A program made the translations under genes and the position numbers. The notes beneath the pieces were generated by a model, which searched no databases, was not told the origin of the DNA, and worked only from the letters and a program-made list of their open reading frames with translations. From positions 1-15,521 of the forward strand of contig JALOCC010000047.1 of the NCBI GenBank assembly GCA_023227945.1: DNA of 15,521 nt. The letters run 5' to 3'. Every line of letters starts with the position of its first letter. Position 1 is the stretch's first letter. The stretch comes from Candidatus Omnitrophota bacterium (GTDB lineage: Bacteria; Omnitrophota; Gorgyraeia; Duberdicusellales; 4484-171). Positions 1 through 7,241 of this stretch are shown in pieces.

Positions 1-4
1 TGCC

Positions 5-144
5 TTTTTGCTTCAAAATGAGCACCAATCAAAAATCAGCCTAGCGAAATCCTGCGAAGCCAAAGGCGAAGCAGGAGAACACACAAAAATCAAAAGATGT
101 CAGGGGGCGGAAAATGGTTTGAAAATGTCTCATTTTGTAGTAAA
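5..144. mobile_element. Possible insertion-sequence end or scar
   Basis: The reverse complement of 5-22 and the + strand at 129-144 are close copies: both read CTCATTTTG, then AG and AAA with single differences (about 14 of 16 matching). They therefore form imperfect inverted repeats flanking about 100 bp. The block from 98, TGTCAGGGGGCGG, is followed by two AAAATG copies, which resembles the repeated AAAATG blocks at IS21-family ends. No transposase is present in the window. A remnant, a small non-autonomous element, or the edge of an insertion sequence lying left of the window are all possible. The assignment is tentative. Confidence 0.25.
50..76. repeat. Imperfect hairpin in the left leader
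   Basis: The arms TCCTGC (50-55) and GCAGGA (71-76) are perfectly complementary. An inner GCC/GGC pair (59-61, 65-67) sits around an AAA loop, and the two stems are separated by a GAA/GAA internal bulge. No T-run follows, so this is not a convincing terminator. It may be an intergenic repeat or part of a degraded mobile element. Nothing in the stretch 1-226 encodes a protein that I can support. Confidence 0.4.
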
Positions 145-172
145 CTATCTATAGTTATAGAATTAGTTCTAT
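143..172. promoter_or_regulatory. Two abutting palindromes, candidate operators of the XRE repressor
   Basis: AACTAT-CT-ATAGTT (143-156) is a perfect 6+6 palindrome. It is directly followed by ATAGAA-TTAG-TTCTAT (157-172), also 6+6 perfect. Both lie 55-84 bp upstream of the XRE-type regulator gene, in very AT-rich DNA where a promoter is expected. Small XRE repressors commonly bind such paired short palindromes in their own promoters, so autoregulation of the defence operon is the natural inference. I could not define reliable -35/-10 boxes: several TATA-like strings between 185 and 216 compete. Confidence 0.45.
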
Positions 173-226
173 TAATAATTATTTATATATAAGATTATAT
201 AAATTAGTGTTATAAATGTCAAGAGA

Positions 227-421
227 ATGTTTGCTAAAAAAATAAGAGAATTACGGAATAAAAAAGGTTTATCTCAAGAGAAATTAGCGCGGCTTGCTAA
301 TGTTTCGTTTGTTACTGTCGTTAAGATTGAATCTGGCGAATCGAGGCATCCGACAATTCAAACTATGGCTGGGATAGCTAAAGCATTAGGAGTTTCTCTA
401 GATGAATTGATAAAAGCGTAA
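227..421 (+). CDS. XRE-family HTH transcriptional regulator
   Basis: This is a 64-residue protein that is essentially one Cro/C1-type helix-turn-helix domain. It opens with an IRELRNKKGLSQEKLA helix (about residues 6-21), followed by the turn and recognition helix around ANVSFVTVVKIESG (24-37). It ends with the usual GVSLDELIK close. There is no partner domain, so it should act as a small dimeric DNA-binding repressor. The ATG at 227 follows a weak AAGAGA. The gene sits 6 bp ahead of the DruA-like gene and is probably co-transcribed with it. Tandem palindromes upstream (143-172) are plausible binding sites. Its role as repressor of the downstream defence genes is inferred from position. Confidence 0.88.
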   Translation: MFAKKIRELRNKKGLSQEKLARLANVSFVTVVKIESGESRHPTIQTMAGIAKALGVSLDELIKA

Positions 422-427
422 GAAATA

Positions 428-1561
428 ATGCAGATAAGAAAAGAAGAATTACGTAAAGAAATAATCAAGATTTTAGCCTTTCAAGGATTTAAAATAAACC
501 CACACGTAAGACCATCCGGCAATGGGAAGCGGACTTTTAAGCGCCTGCAACAAAAATCACGTCTTGAGCAAATTTCTCACCACAAAAACTTTTTGAACGA
601 AAATATTAGTAAAGTTAAAGAATATTGCAAGAATGGGAGTGAGATTATACCTGAAAATATTTCTTTAGAAATGAGAGAAGTCCATCCTGGCTCAATCGAT
701 GAGATTATTTTTAGATGGTGGAATCTAGTTTGGTGGAATATGCCCTATCAGCATCCTTATGGCCGACAGTTACGGTTTCTGTTATGGGATACGGCACATA
801 ATGCTCCATTCGGACTAATTGCATTACAGAGTCCTGTTCTTAAAATGTCGGTTCGGGATAAGACACTTGCTATACCAAAAGATGAATTGGATATCTGGGT
901 AAACAAATCACTAAGTGCTCAACGTGTTGGCGCCTTACCTCCTTATAATGAATTATTGGGAGGTAAAATGGTTGCTCTCGCTTTAACATCTAATGAAATT
1001 AGAGAATCGTATAAAAGAAAATACAAAAATTATATTACAACAATTAAAAAAAGAAAGATTAAGCCAGACCTTTTATTTCTTACAACAACAAGTGCTTTTG
1101 GTAAAAGCAGTTTATATAATCGACTAAAATATAGGAAAAGCATTGTAGCCAAGCCGTTAGGGTATACGCAAGGATCAGGATCATTTCATATCCCCGATGA
1201 TATATACGAAAAGATAATCAAATTCTTAAAAAGAAAAAAAATAAATGTTAAACGTCATTATGGGAATGGACCATCGCGAAAGCTAAAACTGATAAGTCTT
1301 GGATTCGCCCATTTAAAACTTCCAAAATTTGAATACCACGGTATTAAAAGGGAATTTTATCTTTTTCCACTCGCATTTAACTTAAGAAAAGTAATCTCAA
1401 AGAAGAAAAAGCCAATTTTTTATAACAGGCCATTTAATAGATTGGTAGATTATTGGAAAGAAAGATGGGCTATCCCTCGAGCGAAAAGAATACTGAGATG
1501 GAAAAATTTTAAAACAAACGTATTTTTTAGTAAAACAAAAAGAATGTTGAAGGATCTATAA
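428..1561 (+). CDS. druA: DruA-like DUF4338 protein (Druantia-type anti-phage component)
   Basis: This 377-aa protein carries the hallmark blocks of DUF4338, the family of Druantia DruA. These are YGRQLRFLLWD (111-121), GLIALQSPVL (129-138) with RD at 143-144, QRVGALPPYNELLGG (165-179), and LTTTSAFGKSSLYNRLKY (218-235). Length fits the family. The C-terminal third (about 240-377) is very rich in Lys/Arg and aromatic residues, suggesting nucleic-acid contact. The biochemical role of DruA is not something I can derive from the sequence. Classical Druantia pairs DruA with a large DruE helicase; here the partners are instead a NurA-like nuclease (1-nt overlap, TAATG) and a HerA ATPase. Base composition is visibly more AT-rich than in the groEL region, which is consistent with horizontal transfer. 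Family assignment is by remembered motifs, not by a search. Confidence 0.85.
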   Translation: MQIRKEELRKEIIKILAFQGFKINPHVRPSGNGKRTFKRLQQKSRLEQISHHKNFLNENISKVKEYCKNGSEIIPENISLEMREVHPGSIDEIIFRWWNLVWWNMPYQHPYGRQLRFLLWDTAHNAPFGLIALQSPVLKMSVRDKTLAIPKDELDIWVNKSLSAQRVGALPPYNELLGGKMVALALTSNEIRESYKRKYKNYITTIKKRKIKPDLLFLTTTSAFGKSSLYNRLKYRKSIVAKPLGYTQGSGSFHIPDDIYEKIIKFLKRKKINVKRHYGNGPSRKLKLISLGFAHLKLPKFEYHGIKREFYLFPLAFNLRKVISKKKKPIFYNRPFNRLVDYWKERWAIPRAKRILRWKNFKTNVFFSKTKRMLKDL

Positions 1562-2703
1562 TGGAGCAAAACGAGCAATATCTATTTGCTGAATTGCCAG
1601 AAGCCTTGGTAGAAGAAATGCTTTCTAAGAGCCAAGCAGTGGGAGATGAATTATACAAAGTCTTTGATGAAATTCAGAGAAACAAAGAGCGTATAAGAGA
1701 CCAGATAACAAAAGAGAAAATACTGCGAAATGATGCTGAGTTAGGATATCCAGGAATACCGACTACTTGCGGAAGTGATGGTGCGTATGCGGTTGAGAAG
1801 CTCTTGGCGAATGATTTTGCTGTTTGTGCTGCAGTTGCTATTGAAGGATTAACTCCACCTTCTGAAAAAAGACATTGGCCTAAGCCACACCATAAGCCAT
1901 TTGTAACTTCATTAGAGCATAATCCAAATACTGGTACACTTTTACGCGGGCTCATGATGACAATGGAAATAGAACTTGCTGTGAAAGCTCCCCATGATAT
2001 TGTTTTTCTTGACGGTTCTCTGACTACGCCGTTGATTTTTATTAACCAAGCCGTTACAAAAATTTCAGAAGTAGGTAAAAATATTATTACAGATTTCATA
2101 AAAGAAAGATTTAGAGATTTTTTGGTTTCATACAAAATAGTTTTAGAATCAGTGCGTACAGATAAGATATGGGTAAGCATGCCAAAATATACAACTAGGA
2201 GAGAGCTAGGCAAACAATTTAATTGGCCATCTTATTATGATGACCGAGCAATTTTAACAAATATTCTCAAACCAAGTGAATTCATAGCTCCTGTTTTGTT
2301 AGAATCACCCTCACAACCTTGGCATATTGCACTTCCTTTCAAGGATGATGAACTCCAAAAGTTAAGAGACGAGGTATTGGACTGTGTTAAGCAACTTCAT
2401 GTTATGTATTATAAACCACAGAATTGGACGCCTGCTTTAAGAATAGAAATGTCTTCAGCTATTGCTACAAATAACTCCAGAATAGCTGTTTTGTTGCAGG
2501 GGTTAAAATATCAATGTGGCACTCCAGGAATTTTTGAGCCTTATCCGCTTTATATGGCAGATCGTATGGTAAAACACATTAGTACAGTTATTCCTGCTTT
2601 ACGACAGACAGCTACCACCAGGATGACTGAATTGTATCAAGGAGACGATATAGGATCGATTTTTTTCAATATGCACGGTTATAGAACTGATACGGGGAGG
2701 TAA
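1561..2703 (+). CDS. nurA: NurA-like nuclease, partner of HerA
   Basis: This 380-aa protein fits the NurA nuclease pattern. An N-terminal helical stretch is followed by GSDGAYA (71-77), with the first acidic metal ligand probably D73. Then comes an IVFLDGSL block (147-154), whose DGSL with D151 is the second signature motif. Near the C-terminus YPLYMADRMVKHIS resembles the conserved closing helix of the family. NurA enzymes are Mn-dependent 5'-3' exo/endonucleases that dock on hexameric HerA and resect DNA ends; in bacteria HerA-NurA pairs often occur in defence loci. The start at 1561 overlaps the druA stop by one base and is preceded by AAGGA at 1550-1554. The herA gene begins one base after the stop. 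Sequence similarity is remote, so the call leans on both the motifs and the HerA neighbour. Confidence 0.78.
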   Translation: MEQNEQYLFAELPEALVEEMLSKSQAVGDELYKVFDEIQRNKERIRDQITKEKILRNDAELGYPGIPTTCGSDGAYAVEKLLANDFAVCAAVAIEGLTPPSEKRHWPKPHHKPFVTSLEHNPNTGTLLRGLMMTMEIELAVKAPHDIVFLDGSLTTPLIFINQAVTKISEVGKNIITDFIKERFRDFLVSYKIVLESVRTDKIWVSMPKYTTRRELGKQFNWPSYYDDRAILTNILKPSEFIAPVLLESPSQPWHIALPFKDDELQKLRDEVLDCVKQLHVMYYKPQNWTPALRIEMSSAIATNNSRIAVLLQGLKYQCGTPGIFEPYPLYMADRMVKHISTVIPALRQTATTRMTELYQGDDIGSIFFNMHGYRTDTGR

Positions 2704-2704
2704 T

Positions 2705-4456
2705 ATGAGCGGGAAAAATAATATAGAAGAATTGATAGCGTCCTCCGAAAAAATAGGCACCATTGGCTCTCCGTCATCTACGGTGGGAATTTCTTTAGAC
2801 ATACTAGGAACAGCCGCAAGCAAAAAACTAGTTGGCGAACTCGCCCTGTTTCGATTCCCCCAAGATACTAAAATCCATTACGCATTAGGTCAGATAACCG
2901 AAGTTCAATTAAGAAATATTTGGTTGGAAGATCCGACTATGAGATCTCTCGCACGGCAAAGAGGACAGGTAAACCCGGTTAGTGGTCAACAGGATACCCA
3001 TCTTGGAGACATGACGATAAGTGCTGTGTTTAGCGGAGAAAATGAGAAATTTGAACCTAGTATCTTAGGAACAATACCTCCTACTGGAACATTTATTCAT
3101 TTAGTTAATGATCCAATTCTAGATGCTTTATTAGCACGATATCGTAATGAAATATTTTATTTAGGGCACGTCTACGGTTCTACCCCGAAATTACCATTGT
3201 GGTTTAAACATTTCGGAACGGGACAGCATGGAGCAGGCGAAGCGTATCATATTGGTATCTTTGGTAAAACAGGTTCAGGTAAATCAGTCTTAGCTAAAAT
3301 GGTACTATTAGCCTATGCAAGATATTCTGATATGGCGGTATTTGTTATTGATCCCCAGGGTGAATTCTCAAAAGATGCGCGGGGTGTATTAAGGGCGGAG
3401 GGGTTTCCTTTGAATTTATCAGATATCCTCTCCAAGTTAAAGAAAAGAGTTGTAATCAAAAGCGTGAAAGAATTAGTTCTAGATAGATGGGATCTTTTTA
3501 GTGAAATTATTTATGAATCTCCTTTTTTTGAGAGATTATCAGTACCGAAAGGAGAAAATAGAAGAATCGCCTCTGAAGTTTTGGCAGAACGCTTACAGAG
3601 AGCACAAATTACCCTATCGAACCTACATGAACGGGCATCTTTTGATGCTGCTTGGCAGATTCTTGGTGATCAGAATGTCCAAACAATATTTTATAGAACT
3701 CAACAGTCAAGGGATCGATTTAATTCCGTCTACCAACAGGCTGATCAGGGAGAATTCTTCACAAGTTTTTGGGGACCAATTACGGAATTATTTAGAAAAA
3801 ATAGGAGTGGCGCTATTACTGTAGATGGTCTTATACAACAGACTTTTGACATTACTAATCCTCAACGTCCTGTTGTAGTAATAGACTTATCTAAAGAAAT
3901 GGCTGCTGCTGCTGGTTTATTTTGGAATGATACTATTCAGGCTTTGGTTATTAAAAGATTATTAGATGGTTTGACATATTCAGCTGAAAATGCCTATTTG
4001 GAAAATAGATTTTTGAATACCTTAGTGATCTTAGATGAAGCTCATAGGCTTGCACCTAGAGAAGAGTTAGAAAATGAAAAACAAGAAAGCGTAAGAGCTG
4101 CCCTTTTAGATGCCGTAAGAACTACCAGGAAATACGGCTTAGGGTGGATGTTTATTAGCCAGACGTTATCAAGTTTACATAGAGAAATTATCGGGCAGCT
4201 AAGAATATTTTTCTTTGGGTTTGGTTTGGGGCTAGGAACTGAATTTATGGCTTTGAAGGAGCTTATAGGTGGCGACCAAAATGCACTTAAACTTTACCAA
4301 ACATTTAGAGATCCACATAGTGCTTTTGATATCACTTCAAGGAAATATACCTTTATGACTATAGGACCTGTTTCGCCTTTATCTTTTGCAGGGACTCCTC
4401 TATTTTTGACAGCATTTAATACTCCAAAGGAATTTCTTGATAATAATTTTAAGTAA
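2705..4456 (+). CDS. herA: HerA-type hexameric DNA translocase/ATPase
   Basis: This 583-aa protein has a beta-rich N-terminal region (about 40-165), as expected for a HAS-barrel, followed by a FtsK/HerA-type RecA-like ATPase core. Walker A is GKTGSGKS (187-194). Walker B is LVILDEAHRL, with D444 and E445. The downstream RTTRKYGLGWMFISQTLSSL block (about 471-490) is the family's sensor/arginine region. HerA proteins form hexamers that pump double-stranded DNA and drive the nuclease activity of NurA. The upstream nurA-like gene ends one base before this start, and GGGGAGG just before the nurA stop serves as SD. All key ATPase residues are present, so the motor should be active. I infer that it is the engine of a defence complex with the DruA-like protein. 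Confidence 0.9.
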   Translation: MSGKNNIEELIASSEKIGTIGSPSSTVGISLDILGTAASKKLVGELALFRFPQDTKIHYALGQITEVQLRNIWLEDPTMRSLARQRGQVNPVSGQQDTHLGDMTISAVFSGENEKFEPSILGTIPPTGTFIHLVNDPILDALLARYRNEIFYLGHVYGSTPKLPLWFKHFGTGQHGAGEAYHIGIFGKTGSGKSVLAKMVLLAYARYSDMAVFVIDPQGEFSKDARGVLRAEGFPLNLSDILSKLKKRVVIKSVKELVLDRWDLFSEIIYESPFFERLSVPKGENRRIASEVLAERLQRAQITLSNLHERASFDAAWQILGDQNVQTIFYRTQQSRDRFNSVYQQADQGEFFTSFWGPITELFRKNRSGAITVDGLIQQTFDITNPQRPVVVIDLSKEMAAAAGLFWNDTIQALVIKRLLDGLTYSAENAYLENRFLNTLVILDEAHRLAPREELENEKQESVRAALLDAVRTTRKYGLGWMFISQTLSSLHREIIGQLRIFFFGFGLGLGTEFMALKELIGGDQNALKLYQTFRDPHSAFDITSRKYTFMTIGPVSPLSFAGTPLFLTAFNTPKEFLDNNFK

Positions 4457-4486
4457 TTCCAAGATTTGCAAGTAGGAGGTCTTTCT

Positions 4487-4648
4487 ATGGCCGAAGGTGG
4501 ATTTTTAGTTAAGTTTGATGGAAAAGAAATCACACGTTGTTACGCGGTGGCATTTGATTATGATGAGTGGCAGTATGTGATTAACGAAACAGAGAAGAAA
4601 GAACTGCCGCGAGTAAAAAACATAAGCATAGAAGTAGAAGAAGGATAA
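4487..4648 (+). CDS. Small acidic hypothetical protein, 53 aa
   Basis: I do not recognise this protein. I place the start at ATG 4487 because AGGAGG (4474-4479) lies 7 bases upstream; a TTG further up at 4466 would leave that SD inside the gene. The product is acidic (about 11 Glu and 4 Asp in 53 residues), has a single Cys, and looks like a small beta-rich fold with no membrane segment. It follows herA by 30 bp with a far stronger SD than the other genes of that operon, so it may be the last member of the defence operon. It could equally belong with the downstream nuclease gene, which begins 10 bp after its stop. Confidence 0.6.
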   Translation: MAEGGFLVKFDGKEITRCYAVAFDYDEWQYVINETEKKELPRVKNISIEVEEG

Positions 4649-4658
4649 TTTTGCCAAG

Positions 4659-6200
4659 GTGAAAAAATATTCAATAGTTTTTATAATAGCCCTTGCTATA
4701 TTTGGAATATCGGCAAGGGCTTTTTGTTATCAAGCCCAGGTGACGGATATTAGCGGCACTAAGTACTTTCCTGCGGTAAAAGAGGCACTCTCCAGGGCGG
4801 AGAAGTCAATTTATGTGGTGATGTTTACCATAGAGTCAACTTTGTCTAAGCCAGATTCAAAGCCAAACCAGCTCATTAATGAACTTATAGCGGCAAAGAA
4901 TAGAGGGATTGAGGTAGAGGTTATCTTGGATCAGAATGTTGACTTTGTGCAGCGCAGGCACGCCGGAGATTGGGAAAGCCAAATTAAAAGCACCCGGGCT
5001 TATAAGCGGCTCAAAGATGCTGGTATAAAAGTCAATTATGATGAGCCGGCAAGATACGCTCATGCCAAAACCGTGATTATAGACAAAAAAATAGTCATTT
5101 TAGGGAGCACAAACTGGACGGAATCGGCATTTGACAACAGCATTGAAACGGATGTTTTGGTCAATTCGCAGGAATTAGCAGGAGAGATTTTAGCTTATTT
5201 AAAAACTATCAAAATTGATACTAAAATAGACGAGTATCTGTATTCCCTTGGGCTAACGGTGCCGATTAGATGGGAGTTTATGGAGAATCCGGATTTGGCG
5301 GCGGGGATGGTAAAATTTCAGGATGAGCGGGCATTTGATATTTATTTATACCTGCTTTGGAAATATGACGGTAATCCTCAAGCTAAATTAACGCTTTTCT
5401 ATGATGACCTAGCCAAATATCTTGGGATTTATGAAGGCTGGACTAGCGAAAATTACAGAAGGCAGATTATAAAAATATTCAGGAAATTAGAAGAAAAATA
5501 TAAATTACTTAAATTTGAGCCTCGTTACGCGAAGGAAGCAACAATAACGCTATTAAATTATGATGAAGATAAGGGGATATATACGATACCGGATGAGCAA
5601 GCACCCGGCATTATTGGAGAGGCCGGTGTCCCGCCTTCTGCGGGATATTTTGAGCTTCCGGAAGATTATTTTAATTTTAGCTGGAATAGGAGATTATCTT
5701 TAAGGGCGAAATTCTGTTATCTGATAAATCTTGCCAATACAGATGTAAGCGATATAAAGCCGTTCTGGTCAAAAAGTGTTTCCACGATAACCAAGCAATT
5801 CGGCGATATCGGCCAGGATATTATCAATAAGGGGATGGGGGAATTAAGGCGTAAAAACTTACTTGAAGTAAAATATGATGAGTTATCCGGTAAGCTCTAT
5901 GAGCAGAGAAGGCCCAAGATGTATAAGATTCTAAAACTCTATGACCCGAAGGAATGTTTGTCTAGGCTGAAAGCTTTAGAAGAGAAATACGGTAAAGCGG
6001 AATATGCTAAGGCAAGAAAATATGCAGAGATAGTCTTTGAAGAAAATAATCCCGAAGTGATAGAAGATATAATCTTAAAGACAAAGCAATATGGAGAAAA
6101 AGAAATAAAAAGGGTTTTTGATATAGTGAGCCAGAAAAATATTGATAACCCCAAAAGGACATATATTTATGTAACGCGGATAATAGGAAGGGCAGAATAA
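4659..6200 (+). CDS. Exported PLD-superfamily nuclease-like protein with a novel C-terminal half
   Basis: This is a 513-aa protein starting at GTG 4659; AAGGA at 4641-4645 is a distant SD. Residues 1-25 form a clear signal peptide (MKKYS, then a hydrophobic IVFIIALAIFGI core and ARA), so export is predicted. Residues about 35-190 are a phospholipase D domain with one HKD motif: HAKTVIID has H135, K137 and D142, followed by GSTNW (149-153). A single HKD resembles the Nuc/bacterial endonuclease branch, which dimerises to complete the active site. The remaining ~310 residues are charged and helical, with segments that look like winged helices (about 220-285 and 330-430). I cannot name this part. 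A terminator-like hairpin overlaps the signal-peptide codons. Whether the substrate is DNA or lipid is not determinable. Confidence 0.8.
   Translation: MKKYSIVFIIALAIFGISARAFCYQAQVTDISGTKYFPAVKEALSRAEKSIYVVMFTIESTLSKPDSKPNQLINELIAAKNRGIEVEVILDQNVDFVQRRHAGDWESQIKSTRAYKRLKDAGIKVNYDEPARYAHAKTVIIDKKIVILGSTNWTESAFDNSIETDVLVNSQELAGEILAYLKTIKIDTKIDEYLYSLGLTVPIRWEFMENPDLAAGMVKFQDERAFDIYLYLLWKYDGNPQAKLTLFYDDLAKYLGIYEGWTSENYRRQIIKIFRKLEEKYKLLKFEPRYAKEATITLLNYDEDKGIYTIPDEQAPGIIGEAGVPPSAGYFELPEDYFNFSWNRRLSLRAKFCYLINLANTDVSDIKPFWSKSVSTITKQFGDIGQDIINKGMGELRRKNLLEVKYDELSGKLYEQRRPKMYKILKLYDPKECLSRLKALEEKYGKAEYAKARKYAEIVFEENNPEVIEDIILKTKQYGEKEIKRVFDIVSQKNIDNPKRTYIYVTRIIGRAE
4688..4725 (+). terminator. Terminator-like hairpin inside the signal-peptide codons
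   Basis: AGCCCTTGC (4688-4696) pairs perfectly with GCAAGGGCT (4713-4721) over 9 bp across a 16-nt loop, and the 3' arm runs into TTTTT (4721-4725). This is the shape of an intrinsic terminator for the upstream defence operon and 53-aa gene, yet it lies 29-66 nt into the coding sequence of the PLD-like protein. The large loop makes it moderate in strength. Confidence 0.5.
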
Positions 6201-6232
6201 ACAGAAAGCAGTGCAGGGCGGTTTAAGACGAC

Positions 6233-7231
6233 ATGAAAAAAACCAAGATAAGATACGAAGTAGATCCACACAATCAGCTGGTTTGTGAAAAGACAGGCAA
6301 AAAGTCTGATGTGCGCGGATTTAGGACCGTCCTTGACGGAGAATTTGAGATAGGTGAGGACAATACTCTTAGCTATAACGTCAAGAAATCGCAAGGAATA
6401 GATACTCCTCAACAGCTAAAACTTCGCGGAAAATGGGCCTTAGATGATGAGCATAATCTGGTGTTAACTTTGGACAAGTGGGGTAACCAGATTGCCGGGA
6501 ATAAATTAACACTGGAAAGTGAGCTGATAGATGCCAAATACAATAAGTTGACTTTTTCCCTTACTTCCAAAGATAGCGATGGTAACGATCATATCTATAT
6601 TGTGAATCTAGGCGGTAGATGGCAGGCAGACGAATATAACCGGTTGACCTTCAAGGTAGAGAAAGAATCAGGCCCTGCTGATAGAATCACCTTACAGGGC
6701 GGTTGGGAGGTAAATAACCAAAACCAGATCATCTATACTTATGAGAAAAAAGGACGGGGAAAACGGGAAAGGATAACCCAAGCCATCACCTTCAAGGGAC
6801 ATTGGGATATCATCGGTAAAAATAGGCTCATCTATGTTTTAAACAAAGAAATAAATTCAGGATTTGACTTTCAAGTAAGCGTAGGCAAACCCGCAGAAAG
6901 AGGATTGCAGTATGAGTTAGGCGTAGGAGCAGCTCCAAGCAAAAAAACCATTACCCTTTTTGGTAACTGGAAGGTAGATAAGAACCTGGGTTTGTTATTT
7001 GAGATGCCCTGTGCAGAAGGCCAAATCCGCAGTATTGTCCTAGGTGGGTGGGCAAAGATGGATAAGAATTCCAGGCTTGAGGTGAGGTTAGAAAATAAAC
7101 TAGGTGAAGATTTGGGGATAGATGTTAAACTCTCAAGGAATATCCTTGAAGGCCAGGGAGAAGCTTTTATCCAAGCGTTAGGCTCGCGTAAAGAAGTATC
7201 CATAGTCGCCGGACTGGGGTTTAGGTGGTGA
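6233..7231 (+). CDS. Beta-rich repeat protein with ~30-residue G-x-W repeats
   Basis: I do not recognise a family for this 332-aa protein. It is built of about eight or nine repeats with the pattern hydrophobic-x-G-x-W-x-x-(D/N)-x-x-N-x-(L/I)-x-hydrophobic. The key tryptophans are W68, W130, W158, W191, W246 and W273, each preceded two residues earlier by Gly. F38 and L98 occupy the same slot in weaker copies. Spacing is 27-33 residues, with one double gap of 55. Such alternation suggests a beta-solenoid, propeller or barrel; the last residues GLGFRW give an aromatic C-terminus like an outer-membrane barrel, but there is no signal peptide. No good SD precedes the ATG. It lies 32 bp after the PLD-like gene and 10 bp before the YiiX-like gene, so the three may form one transcript. 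Confidence 0.8.
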   Translation: MKKTKIRYEVDPHNQLVCEKTGKKSDVRGFRTVLDGEFEIGEDNTLSYNVKKSQGIDTPQQLKLRGKWALDDEHNLVLTLDKWGNQIAGNKLTLESELIDAKYNKLTFSLTSKDSDGNDHIYIVNLGGRWQADEYNRLTFKVEKESGPADRITLQGGWEVNNQNQIIYTYEKKGRGKRERITQAITFKGHWDIIGKNRLIYVLNKEINSGFDFQVSVGKPAERGLQYELGVGAAPSKKTITLFGNWKVDKNLGLLFEMPCAEGQIRSIVLGGWAKMDKNSRLEVRLENKLGEDLGIDVKLSRNILEGQGEAFIQALGSRKEVSIVAGLGFRW

Positions 7232-7241
7232 GGAAAGAGTT

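Noticed and set aside
1674..2213. 179-codon minus-strand frame inside the nurA-like gene
   Set aside because: The + strand frame has the NurA motifs, correct operon spacing and an SD; the reverse frame shows no domain.
3501..3824. 107-codon + strand frame within herA
   Set aside because: It lies entirely inside the intact ATPase gene in another frame and has no recognisable features.
4466..4486. TTG start extending the 53-aa protein upstream
   Set aside because: It would place the AGGAGG SD (4474-4479) inside the coding sequence; ATG 4487 fits the SD at seven bases.
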